Positions 8,025 to 15,659 of a stretch of 64,000 nucleotides of DNA are shown here, piece by piece (the stretch's first letter is position 1; each line of letters begins with the position of its first letter). Source of the DNA: an uncultured Erysipelotrichaceae bacterium (GTDB lineage Bacteria > Bacillota_I > Bacilli_A > RFN20 > CAG-826); NCBI GenBank assembly GCA_902802905.1, contig CADCNT010000005.1, forward strand, positions 53,429-117,428, given 5' to 3'. A model generated the notes under the pieces. That model was not told the DNA's origin. It saw only the letters and a program-made list of their open reading frames with translations, and made no database searches. The position numbers and the translations under genes were made by a program.

Positions 8025-9630
8025 TTGCTAAAACTCCTTTCTCGGTGTTATATACGAGTTTGTAAATCTTTCCGCCTAACTCATATTGAATATCAACAAA
8101 GTATCTTCCTCTTCTAACAGCGGATAACACTTTTGCTTCTTTAAATAACACTAATGCTTGAGCAAGGGTTTGTTTCTTGTCATCATCATAGGTTGCAATG
8201 TCATCACTTGTCATAAGAACGCTTCCGAATAAAGCATTAAGTGTAGTTAACGCAATTCTTTGTTCTCTAGATAAGTGAATATTTTCATCTCTTAAAAGGA
8301 AGACATCTGGGTCATTTCCAAATAAGTGTTGGTCAAAAATATGACGGAAGATTGTGTTTTGTAATGTAATCTTAGTGGAAATTCTTTCTCTATGGAACAA
8401 ACGCATCACAGGCATATCGTCAAATGATAATGAAACATCAGGTCCAATACGTAAGTAATCAAACATGCGATATGAACTAATGATATTCGCGCCACAGCCA
8501 AGGATAATTTTGTCTTTAAGTACTTCTCTTAAGAACTTATAGGCATCATTTTGAACTTGACATCTAGACTTGCCTTCAACAGGATATAAGGCGGCTGCGT
8601 ATAGGAAATCGAGCTTAAAGAACTCAAATCCCATCTCCATATAATGTTCTAAGCACTTACGGATATACGCCCTTGCGTTTTCATTATAAATATCTAAAGA
8701 ATAGAATCCTGACCAGTTACCACCAACAGTTACTGGTTTGCCTTTTGAATCACAAACCAACCAATCTTTGTGTTCTTGAAACATCTTAGATTTAGTTTCA
8801 ACTGCAAATGGAGCAAGCCAAATTCCTGGAACGAATCCTTTTTCTTTAATCTTGCTAACGATTGGTTCTAATCCACGTGGAAATTTCTTTGGATCAACAT
8901 CTAGCCAATCACCAACCCATGTTTCATATCCATCATCGATTTGGAATACTTTAAATCTATTATCTAAGGCATCTAAATCTCTTAAGATAATTTCTTCATT
9001 GATGTTTTGGTAATAGTTATACCAAGATGTATAACCAAAGATTTTCTCTTTATTAAGAAGTGGGAAATCTTTTTGGAATTCTTCTAATCCTTCTTCATAG
9101 TCGTTGAAGAATCGATAGTCGAATACATTAACTTCTTCACCAGCTTTTAATTTAATACCTCTAACATCGCTAATAAGATGGATGCATCTTTGATCTTTGA
9201 TCAATTCATAGATTAAATATGCGGTGTCAAAGTTTAAGGAATAGGAGAAACATTCATACTTTCCTCTTGAATAGAACACATCATAACCGTGGCTCTTTTT
9301 AATGGAATAGCGATAGAAAGTGCTATCACCATATTTATCCAAAGCGAACTTATGGGTAATAATATGTGGAGATTTCTTAATGTTTCTTAACCTTTTTTGT
9401 AAATAGTATTCTCTGGTATCGGTCCATGATTGATATCCGTTAAGGAAGTATCTATCAAAGTAGTTAACAAAGAACGCTACTTTGTGATCGGCTTTTAAAA
9501 GTTCAACATCTTTTAATGCTTTGATTTTAACAACATGACGATTTGCTTTATGTGAGGAAAAGACTTCTAAGTCCTTGTTCGACTCGGAAGTTTTTCTCTT
9601 TTTTCCTTCACTAATATAGTAAATACGCAT
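8017..9630 (-). CDS. GH36 alpha-galactosidase
   Basis: The (beta/alpha)8 catalytic core of glycoside hydrolase family 36 is clear. The segment FFKLDFLY holds the expected nucleophile Asp (residue 341 from the chosen start) and RIGPDVSLSF holds the acid/base Asp (398), a spacing like that of Thermotoga GalA (552 residues); the 537-residue length also fits that short subgroup. It lacks a signal peptide, so it acts in the cytosol on alpha-1,6-galactosides such as melibiose or raffinose-type sugars brought in by the adjacent symporter. A TTG at 9651 could extend the frame by 7 residues, but the ATG at 9630 follows the symporter stop by one base (TAA-T-ATG) and is the better start. Confidence 0.92.
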   Translation of the reverse strand: MRIYYISEGKKRKTSESNKDLEVFSSHKANRHVVKIKALKDVELLKADHKVAFFVNYFDRYFLNGYQSWTDTREYYLQKRLRNIKKSPHIITHKFALDKYGDSTFYRYSIKKSHGYDVFYSRGKYECFSYSLNFDTAYLIYELIKDQRCIHLISDVRGIKLKAGEEVNVFDYRFFNDYEEGLEEFQKDFPLLNKEKIFGYTSWYNYYQNINEEIILRDLDALDNRFKVFQIDDGYETWVGDWLDVDPKKFPRGLEPIVSKIKEKGFVPGIWLAPFAVETKSKMFQEHKDWLVCDSKGKPVTVGGNWSGFYSLDIYNENARAYIRKCLEHYMEMGFEFFKLDFLYAAALYPVEGKSRCQVQNDAYKFLREVLKDKIILGCGANIISSYRMFDYLRIGPDVSLSFDDMPVMRLFHRERISTKITLQNTIFRHIFDQHLFGNDPDVFLLRDENIHLSREQRIALTTLNALFGSVLMTSDDIATYDDDKKQTLAQALVLFKEAKVLSAVRRGRYFVDIQYELGGKIYKLVYNTEKGVLANE

Positions 9631-9631
9631 A

Positions 9632-11170
9632 TTACTTTTTCTCGTTTTCAATAGCTTTTAAGAATTCAGCGTCTTCTTCTTTAGCAATTGTCTTCATAAC
9701 GTGTTTTTCGCGATAGAAGAGAAGGATTATTGCGCCTAAAACACAGAACGCAACTGCCACTAAAGCAGCAATCATCATACCAGTTTTTGCTGGATAAATA
9801 GTGTCAGGATCGCTAGGTAAGACTTTACCACCAATTAAAGCAAAAGAAGTAAAGAGAATCATAGCTAGGGATTGGCCGAATTTCATAGCGAATGTACGTG
9901 CCGCAAAGAACATACCTTCTCTATTTTGACCAGTGGTCTTGGCTTCTGCTTCAGCAACGTCAGCAACGATGGATTGTGGAATGATACCAAGTAACGCCAT
10001 TGGAAGAGCAGAGATAATCATGATAGCGATACCAAACACCCAGCTTAAACCATTAGCGTTATTTTCTGTTGGACAAACACCTTCAATGGAACTAATTGCA
10101 GTAATTGCATAGCAAACAGCCAATCCTAAAAAACCAGCGATAACAAGTTTTTTCTTACCAAATTTTTTAACAAATTTAGTAACAAATGGATAGAAGACCG
10201 CTGCTAAAATTGACATGCCTCCCATGAAAAGCATGACCATACCGGCATCAAAACCCATTGATACCTTAACAAAGAATGGGAGTCCGGTTTGGAACATAGT
10301 TAATCCAACCCAATACATAATGTCTGAGCCAGCAAAAACTCTAAAATCTTTATTTTTAAAAGTGGAAACTAAAGATCTGAATACATTTTCATTTGATGGT
10401 TTAGGATCAATAAACTCAGTTTCTTTAAGTTTCAACGCTGGTAAAAGCATTGCAACACAAGCGATGACAGCTAAAACAATAAAACAAATTCTAAAACTCC
10501 ATGCATAAGCAAGATCAGGAGCCATTCCGCCAGCCTCAAGCCACCCAGTAATAAGTTTAGGTGTTCTTTCAGTGACTGTTTGTGTTGCTTCATCAATTTT
10601 AACGTTTGCACCAGCGATAACGAATGGTAAGTAAGCAAATAAGGTGCCAAATAAATATGTAAACGAAATAGAAGTGGAAATGAACATTCTATCTTCTTGG
10701 CTTTGTCCAAATTCAGAAATTAATGCATTGTAAGGTGTGCAATACATTGTCATGAATAGATAGAACAAGACAATCATGATGGATACCCATAAAATGTTTG
10801 CCCAGTGTCCAGCGCCAAAGTCAATACAGAAAAGTAAAACAGTAATGACCGCGAATGGAACTGCAGCGATTTGCATAAATGGAATACGACGTCCTCTTTT
10901 GTTTGTGCTTCTATCACTTAAGGAAGCAATAAGAGGGTCGGTAACTGCATCAAACACACGGCTAACCGCAGTAATTAAGCCAATAATGGTAAGGAATCCT
11001 CCGATAATCAAACCACCGGCGATGTACTGGGTTGCACCAGCTGCTCTGTCGTTAAATGTTGGCATGAAGAATGTCACAAGCCATGCGGAGATGATACCAC
11101 CAAGTAAGGACCAACCAAATTGACCTAACGAGAAGATAATCATCTGTTTCTTTGTTAATCTTTTTTTCAT
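9632..11170 (-). CDS. GPH family sugar:cation symporter (MelB-like, MFS)
   Basis: This 512-residue protein has about 12 membrane segments and the GPH/MelB hallmark VFDAVTDPLIASLSDRS near residues 72-88, where MelB places its cation- and sugar-binding Asp residues. It probably imports the galactoside hydrolysed by the downstream GH36 enzyme. The ATG has no close Shine-Dalgarno sequence: AAGGAG lies about 34 nt upstream, directly against the ATG of an 11-codon ORF whose TGA overlaps this start. There is an in-frame TAA three codons upstream of the ATG, so the start cannot be moved up. Confidence 0.93.
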   Translation of the reverse strand: MKKRLTKKQMIIFSLGQFGWSLLGGIISAWLVTFFMPTFNDRAAGATQYIAGGLIIGGFLTIIGLITAVSRVFDAVTDPLIASLSDRSTNKRGRRIPFMQIAAVPFAVITVLLFCIDFGAGHWANILWVSIMIVLFYLFMTMYCTPYNALISEFGQSQEDRMFISTSISFTYLFGTLFAYLPFVIAGANVKIDEATQTVTERTPKLITGWLEAGGMAPDLAYAWSFRICFIVLAVIACVAMLLPALKLKETEFIDPKPSNENVFRSLVSTFKNKDFRVFAGSDIMYWVGLTMFQTGLPFFVKVSMGFDAGMVMLFMGGMSILAAVFYPFVTKFVKKFGKKKLVIAGFLGLAVCYAITAISSIEGVCPTENNANGLSWVFGIAIMIISALPMALLGIIPQSIVADVAEAEAKTTGQNREGMFFAARTFAMKFGQSLAMILFTSFALIGGKVLPSDPDTIYPAKTGMMIAALVAVAFCVLGAIILLFYREKHVMKTIAKEEDAEFLKAIENEKK

Positions 11171-11202
11171 AAATCTTTATGTGCGTAGCCTAAATAGCAC
11201 AT
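11167..11202 (-). CDS. Possible 11-codon upstream ORF before the symporter
   Basis: On the minus strand, AAGGAG directly precedes an ATG that opens MCYLGYAHKDL and stops at TGA; this TGA overlaps the symporter ATG as ATGA. The zero spacing between the Shine-Dalgarno sequence and the ATG is poor, so translation is uncertain. A GTG two bases further on gives a different 7-codon frame. If translated, it would couple initiation of the symporter, which otherwise has no ribosome site. Confidence 0.35.
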   Translation of the reverse strand: MCYLGYAHKDL

Positions 11203-11224
11203 CTCCTTTTTAAATTTATTCTTA

Positions 11225-11245
11225 CTCGTATTAGACTTACGAGTT
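11225..11245. repeat. Inverted repeat at tetR stop / symporter leader
   Basis: ACTCGTA and TACGAGT (7-bp arms, 7-nt loop) overlap the TetR stop codon TAA at 11237-11239 between tetR and the symporter. It could be a weak attenuator, processing site or operator; the minus-strand side lacks a good U-run. Confidence 0.45.
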
Positions 11246-11845
11246 TTTAAACACACTAAGGATTACTTGAATGAGGCAATCAATCTCATCCAATTTGCCG
11301 ATTTTCTCATCTTGTGGAAGAACGGACTTTCCATAAGAAAGTTTCTTGCATAACTCAATAAGCGCATGCGTTGTAGTGAAATAAAATAGTTCTAAATCGC
11401 TCACAGCGCGCACGGATTGATCTTCTAAACCTAATTCATAGGCATCGATATATGCTTTCTTGAAGTAAGATAAACCATCTTCATATTTTTGAAGTTGTCT
11501 ACTATCTTCTTTCATCATTAACAGATCGAATTCACGGATAAAACGATAGTACTCAGGTCTTCTTCTAAAGACTTCTATATATGATTCATAGAAAAGTGAT
11601 ATTTTTTCAAAACCAGTTTTACCAGCATCTAGCTTAAAGAACTCAACTAAAACGTTTTGTTGCAAGCTTAAAACTGCTTCAAAAATGATGTTTTGTTTTT
11701 TGCCAAAGTAACGGTAAATAGTCATTTCACCGACTTCAGCGGCTTTTGCGATATCTTCAATAGTGACCGCTTCGATTCCACGTTCAAGGAAAAGACCAGT
11801 TGCGGTGGCCACTAAAAAGTTCTTTTTCAAATCTTTCAAACTCAT
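11237..11845 (-). CDS. TetR family regulator of the alpha-galactoside operon
   Basis: This 202-residue protein has a classical TetR helix-turn-helix (TIEDIAKAAEVGEMTIYRYF, about residues 27-46). It is the first gene of the leftward operon tetR-symporter-GH36-GT, and two near-identical 17-bp operator-like sequences lie just upstream, so it is probably an autoregulated repressor released by a sugar or glycan. The start ATG at 11845 has no good Shine-Dalgarno sequence. A promoter TTGCGT-16-TACAAT lies upstream of the operators, placing both repeats in the transcribed leader. Confidence 0.85.
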   Translation of the reverse strand: MSLKDLKKNFLVATATGLFLERGIEAVTIEDIAKAAEVGEMTIYRYFGKKQNIIFEAVLSLQQNVLVEFFKLDAGKTGFEKISLFYESYIEVFRRRPEYYRFIREFDLLMMKEDSRQLQKYEDGLSYFKKAYIDAYELGLEDQSVRAVSDLELFYFTTTHALIELCKKLSYGKSVLPQDEKIGKLDEIDCLIQVILSVFKNS

Positions 11846-11853
11846 AACTTAAG

Positions 11854-11890
11854 TGATAGTCTAACTACCAAAATGATATTCTATCTACCA
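11854..11890. promoter_or_regulatory. Tandem operator-like repeats upstream of tetR operon
   Basis: Two 17-bp direct repeats, TGATAGTCTAACTACCA (11854-11870) and TGATATTCTATCTACCA (11874-11890), match at 14 of 17 positions with a 20-bp period. Each is itself an imperfect palindrome of form TGRTA-N7-TAYCA. Their place just upstream of the TetR start suggests the TetR binding sites. Confidence 0.7.
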
Positions 11891-11893
11891 TTA

Positions 11894-11921
11894 TTGTATA
11901 ACAGTGAGATTTTAACGCAAT
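11894..11921 (-). promoter_or_regulatory. Promoter of the tetR-alpha-galactoside operon
   Basis: On the minus strand, TTGCGT is followed after 16 nt by TACAAT, just upstream of the tandem operator repeats. A repressor bound at the repeats would block the start of transcription. Confidence 0.5.
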
Positions 11922-11989
11922 ACTTTTTTATAAAAAATTAATAAACAGCAGATATTTGATGTGCTATAGTATCTGACGGAAAAGATAGT

Positions 11990-12766
11990 ATGACACCATT
12001 AGTTGTTCTCTCGTTATTCATCCCATTAATTGGCACTACATTAGGTAGCGCAATGGTTTTCTTTCTGAAGAAAGAGATTCATCCAAAATTTAAGAAAATC
12101 TTAATGGGCTTTGCTTCTGGCGTAATGATCGCGGCGTCTATTTGGAGCTTATTACAACCTGCAATTCAATCATTTGATAAAGGTGATTTTAGAATGTGGT
12201 TAGTTCCAGCAGGTGGATTCCTTTTAGGTATTGGCTTCATGCTTTTACTCGACTACTTGATTCCTCATATTCATAGCAACAACCAAGAAGAAGGTGTTAA
12301 GCATCATCGACTATCCAAAACAACAAAGATGATGTTTGCAGTTACTCTTCATAACATCCCAGAAGGATTGGCAGTAGGTGTAGTTATTGCTGGAATGATG
12401 CATGGTAATTTAAATGAACACGCTATGTTAGCATTATCCATTGGTATCGCCATTCAAAACTTCCCAGAAGGAATTATCGTATCTGCTCCTTTAAAAGAAG
12501 AAGGCATGCCAAAATGGAAAGCATTCCTTTTAGGAAGTATGTCTGGTGTTGTCGAGCCTATCGCTAGCTTGATCGCTATCGGATTAACTGCTTTAATTAC
12601 CGCAGTTCTCCCTTACACTTTAGCGTTCGCAGCTGGCGTTATGATTTATGTTGTGGTTGAAGAATTAATTCCAGAAGCCAATGAAGGCGCTCACTCCAAC
12701 TTAGCGACGATTGGTCTAGCAATTGGCTTTGTTGTAATGATGATTCTTGATATCGCATTAGGTTAG
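11990..12766 (+). CDS. ZIP family metal transporter
   Basis: This 258-residue integral membrane protein has the two ZIP signature helices: HNIPEGLAVGV (about residue 121) and QNFPEGIIVS (about residue 158), whose His, Asn, Pro and Glu residues bind the metal. It imports divalent metal ions such as zinc or iron across the cytoplasmic membrane. An extended -10-like element TGCTATAGT (11962-11970) lies 19 nt before the ATG, with only a weak CGGA-type ribosome site, so the leader is short. A terminator follows, so the gene is probably monocistronic. Confidence 0.92.
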   Translation: MTPLVVLSLFIPLIGTTLGSAMVFFLKKEIHPKFKKILMGFASGVMIAASIWSLLQPAIQSFDKGDFRMWLVPAGGFLLGIGFMLLLDYLIPHIHSNNQEEGVKHHRLSKTTKMMFAVTLHNIPEGLAVGVVIAGMMHGNLNEHAMLALSIGIAIQNFPEGIIVSAPLKEEGMPKWKAFLLGSMSGVVEPIASLIAIGLTALITAVLPYTLAFAAGVMIYVVVEELIPEANEGAHSNLATIGLAIGFVVMMILDIALG

Positions 12767-12796
12767 ATGTCATCAAAACAAAATTAATAATCAAAG

Positions 12797-12829
12797 GTTC
12801 TTCATTTTGCAAAGAAGAACATTTTATTT
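12797..12829 (+). terminator. Terminator after ZIP transporter gene
   Basis: GTTCTTC (12797-12803) pairs with GAAGAAC (12814-12820), followed by ATTTTATTT. Confidence 0.8.
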
Positions 12830-12879
12830 AATAAACTTTTAAATTCACATATAATTAACCACGTTGCGAGGATAAAAAA

Positions 12880-13863
12880 ATGAAGAAATATCTTGGTTCA
12901 ATCATTGCCGTAATGGTCGTATTAACATTATCTGTTCTTGGGTTTGTATTTAATGGAATCAAACTATCCCAATTACAATTGGATACTTTATTAATCTTAG
13001 TTATCGTTTGTGGCGCTAGTGTGCTCTATTGTTTTATTGTCGGTGAGCTAACACGCAATAACTCACAAATGGATAAATTATGGAGTATTCTTCCGATTGC
13101 CTATGTCTGGATCATTGCCATCAAAGGCGATTTCAATTTTAGATTATTGGTCTATGCAATTCTTGTTACATTATGGGGAATTAGGCTTACATTTAACTTC
13201 GCAAGAAAAGGTGCATATAGCATCAAATTCTGGACCGGAGAAGAAGATTACCGCTGGCAAGTTTTAAGACAAAAACCAGGCCTAAATAACAAATTCACGT
13301 GGGCTCTGTTCGATTTATTCTTTATTTCCCTATATCAAAACGCTTTAGTTTTAGCAATCTGTTTCCCTGCTTTAGCGGCTATGGGAAGCGTTGCTCCTTG
13401 GGGTGTATTTGATTACATTGGAACATTCTCCGCATCAGCGTTCTTGTTATTAGAAACTGTTGCTGATGAACAACAATGGAAGTTCCACCAAAACAAGAAA
13501 AAACTCCTCTCTGAAGGAAAACCATTACAAGAAATTGAAGAACCATATAGCAAAGGATTCAACACTACTGGAATCTGGAAAAGAAGCCGTCACCCAAATT
13601 ATTTAGGTGAACAAGGATTCTGGATGTGCTTATACTTCTTCGCTATTGCTTCTTGGAATGTCACACACGGATTCTTCAGTTGGACATTAATCGGACCATT
13701 ATTCCTAGTCTTCTTATTCTTAGGTAGTTCCGCATTTGGAGAAGGTGTATCCAATTCAAAATATCCAGAATACAAATATTATCTCTGCTATGTTTCTAAG
13801 TATCTTCCACTAAGAAAATACGACAAAGAAAAGGCAGAAGCTAAGTATGAAAAAACAGCCTAA
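12880..13863 (+). CDS. DUF1295 / steroid 5-alpha-reductase-like membrane protein
   Basis: This 327-residue protein has about seven membrane segments and the C-terminal motif SRHPNYLGEQGFWMCLY (about residues 237-253) typical of DUF1295 and related isoprenylcysteine methyltransferase/steroid reductase-like proteins, where the R-H-P-N-Y residues bind a nucleotide cofactor. The actual reaction is unknown in bacteria of this kind. A TATAAT box lies about 26 nt upstream and GAGG about 8 nt before the ATG. The stop codon is in the loop of the following bidirectional terminator. Confidence 0.85.
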   Translation: MKKYLGSIIAVMVVLTLSVLGFVFNGIKLSQLQLDTLLILVIVCGASVLYCFIVGELTRNNSQMDKLWSILPIAYVWIIAIKGDFNFRLLVYAILVTLWGIRLTFNFARKGAYSIKFWTGEEDYRWQVLRQKPGLNNKFTWALFDLFFISLYQNALVLAICFPALAAMGSVAPWGVFDYIGTFSASAFLLLETVADEQQWKFHQNKKKLLSEGKPLQEIEEPYSKGFNTTGIWKRSRHPNYLGEQGFWMCLYFFAIASWNVTHGFFSWTLIGPLFLVFLFLGSSAFGEGVSNSKYPEYKYYLCYVSKYLPLRKYDKEKAEAKYEKTA

Positions 13864-13875
13864 GGCTGTTTTATT
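13852..13875. terminator. Bidirectional terminator between converging genes
   Basis: AAAACAGCC and GGCTGTTTT (9-bp arms) flank the TAA stop of the DUF1295 gene and are followed by ATTTT; the minus strand also ends in a T-run, so the hairpin serves the FGGY kinase gene too. Confidence 0.88.
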
Positions 13876-15438
13876 TTACTCTTCGTAACGCTTTGTAAAT
13901 CTATTTATTTCTTTATAAATGTTCTTTAATCTTGGGAACATCTTTAAATAAACTTTACGATAAAGTCTTTCATATTGAGCAGCAGCTTCCTTGTTCGGCA
14001 TAAACGTGGTGGTTTTATGGCTCATTTTTTCCATGGCTTCTTCTACAGATCCAAATTCATTCAAAGCCACAAATACGGAAATAGCCTCACCCAAAGAAGT
14101 GGTTTCATATGTCTGCACTCTACTAACTGGGAGATTGAATATATCAGCAGTGATTTGACAGATTGCATCACTTTGACTGCCACCACCAGAAATTCTTAAC
14201 TCGGTAACTTTATGGTGTTGGCTCTTCTCAATACCTTCTAGGCCTTCTTTAAGGGCATAGGCAATGCCTTCGATAATTGCTCTATAGAAATGGCCTCTCG
14301 TGTGAACATCACTAAAGCCAATAATCGCACCTTTAGATAATGGTCTTCTAAGTCCTGGTCCCCAATATGGTTGTAAAACTAACCCATCACATCCTGGTGG
14401 AACTGCTGAGAGTTCATTGTTAAGCATTTCTTCAACTGCCATATGTTGAATCGCTGATTCATCGATAATATCAGAAGCAAAGTTTTTACTGAACCAAGAA
14501 ATCATCCAATAGCCACGATAAATTTGTACTTCCATGTTATACCAATCTTTAACAGCAGCAGGATAAGCTGGTAAAAATGGTTCTGGCTCATGATAGGCTT
14601 TGTTACTCACTTCAATCGTGGACGCGGTTCCATAAGAGATCGCGCCAACAGAGTTACTTAATGCACCTAAGCCAATGGTTTCACATGCTTTATCACTACC
14701 TGAGGCAAATAAGGTAATGCCTTTTGGTAGTCCTGTTTGCTTACAAACTTCTTCAGAAATTTCGCCAATGATTTCTCCAGGTTGTTTAAGTGGGAAAAGC
14801 ATACGAGATGGGATACCAAATATCACACCTTTAAGTGCCTTTTCTTTTTGCCAACATCTATTTTTGAAATCGATTGGATAGTGACCTGTGAGGTTAGCAC
14901 AGCTGTCTTCTAATTTGCCAGTGATCCTATAAGTTAAATAAGTTGAAATATTGACATATTTATCGGTTTTAGCCCACACATCTGGCTCGTTTTCTTTTAT
15001 CCAGTGCGCCATAGTGCGGCTACGATTTAGCTTAATTGTCTCTTTCATTCCCACTAAGTTAAATAGGGTAGAATAACCAAATGGCATTTTCTCTTTGCCC
15101 TTAGCGAGTCTTTGATCAAGCCAAAGAATAGACTTTCTAACTGGTTTTAATTCTTTATCTAATTGAACACTAGAATCTCTAAAAGTAGAGATAGTGCTTC
15201 CTTTAATTCTCTCTAGTTTATCTTTATGGTTTTGTGCAAGCTCCTTTAAGCAATCAATAAGAATGTTGTAATAATAATCTGGATCTTGCTCAGCGTATCC
15301 TTTTTGTTCAGATATATAAGGTGGATTGTATTTTCTTTTAACAATGCCTTCGATTTCTCCAGATTTATTAATGAGAGCGGTTCTCAAAGATTGAGTGCCA
15401 AAATCAATCGTCAAGACAAGTGGTGATTCATTAGTCAT
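13876..15438 (-). CDS. FGGY family carbohydrate kinase
   Basis: This 520-residue protein has both FGGY ATPase-fold halves: an N-terminal phosphate-binding motif, LTIDFGTQSLRTAL (about residues 9-22), and a C-terminal adenosine motif, ISGGGSQSDAICQ. It phosphorylates a sugar or polyol, but the family members (xylulo-, ribulo-, glycerol kinase) cannot be separated here. The frame extends to 15450, but the ATG at 15438 has GAGG about 6 nt upstream and is the better start. It has no sugar-isomerase or transporter neighbour, being flanked by converging and diverging genes. Confidence 0.88.
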   Translation of the reverse strand: MTNESPLVLTIDFGTQSLRTALINKSGEIEGIVKRKYNPPYISEQKGYAEQDPDYYYNILIDCLKELAQNHKDKLERIKGSTISTFRDSSVQLDKELKPVRKSILWLDQRLAKGKEKMPFGYSTLFNLVGMKETIKLNRSRTMAHWIKENEPDVWAKTDKYVNISTYLTYRITGKLEDSCANLTGHYPIDFKNRCWQKEKALKGVIFGIPSRMLFPLKQPGEIIGEISEEVCKQTGLPKGITLFASGSDKACETIGLGALSNSVGAISYGTASTIEVSNKAYHEPEPFLPAYPAAVKDWYNMEVQIYRGYWMISWFSKNFASDIIDESAIQHMAVEEMLNNELSAVPPGCDGLVLQPYWGPGLRRPLSKGAIIGFSDVHTRGHFYRAIIEGIAYALKEGLEGIEKSQHHKVTELRISGGGSQSDAICQITADIFNLPVSRVQTYETTSLGEAISVFVALNEFGSVEEAMEKMSHKTTTFMPNKEAAAQYERLYRKVYLKMFPRLKNIYKEINRFTKRYEE

Positions 15439-15659
15439 AAGTAACCTCACTAAATATCTATTTAACCGATAAAATTATAATTCTTTAGTAAGAAAAATAC
15501 ACTTGATAAGTTGATGATGAATATATTAGACAAATTTCAAATAATTTTTTGAAGCAAAATTATTGAAAACATTTTATGAATTCTCGCATGTGTGATACGA
15601 TAATAAACGCAGGTGAGCGTACATATTGCGCTTACTATGTGCCTTATAGGAGGAAATTT

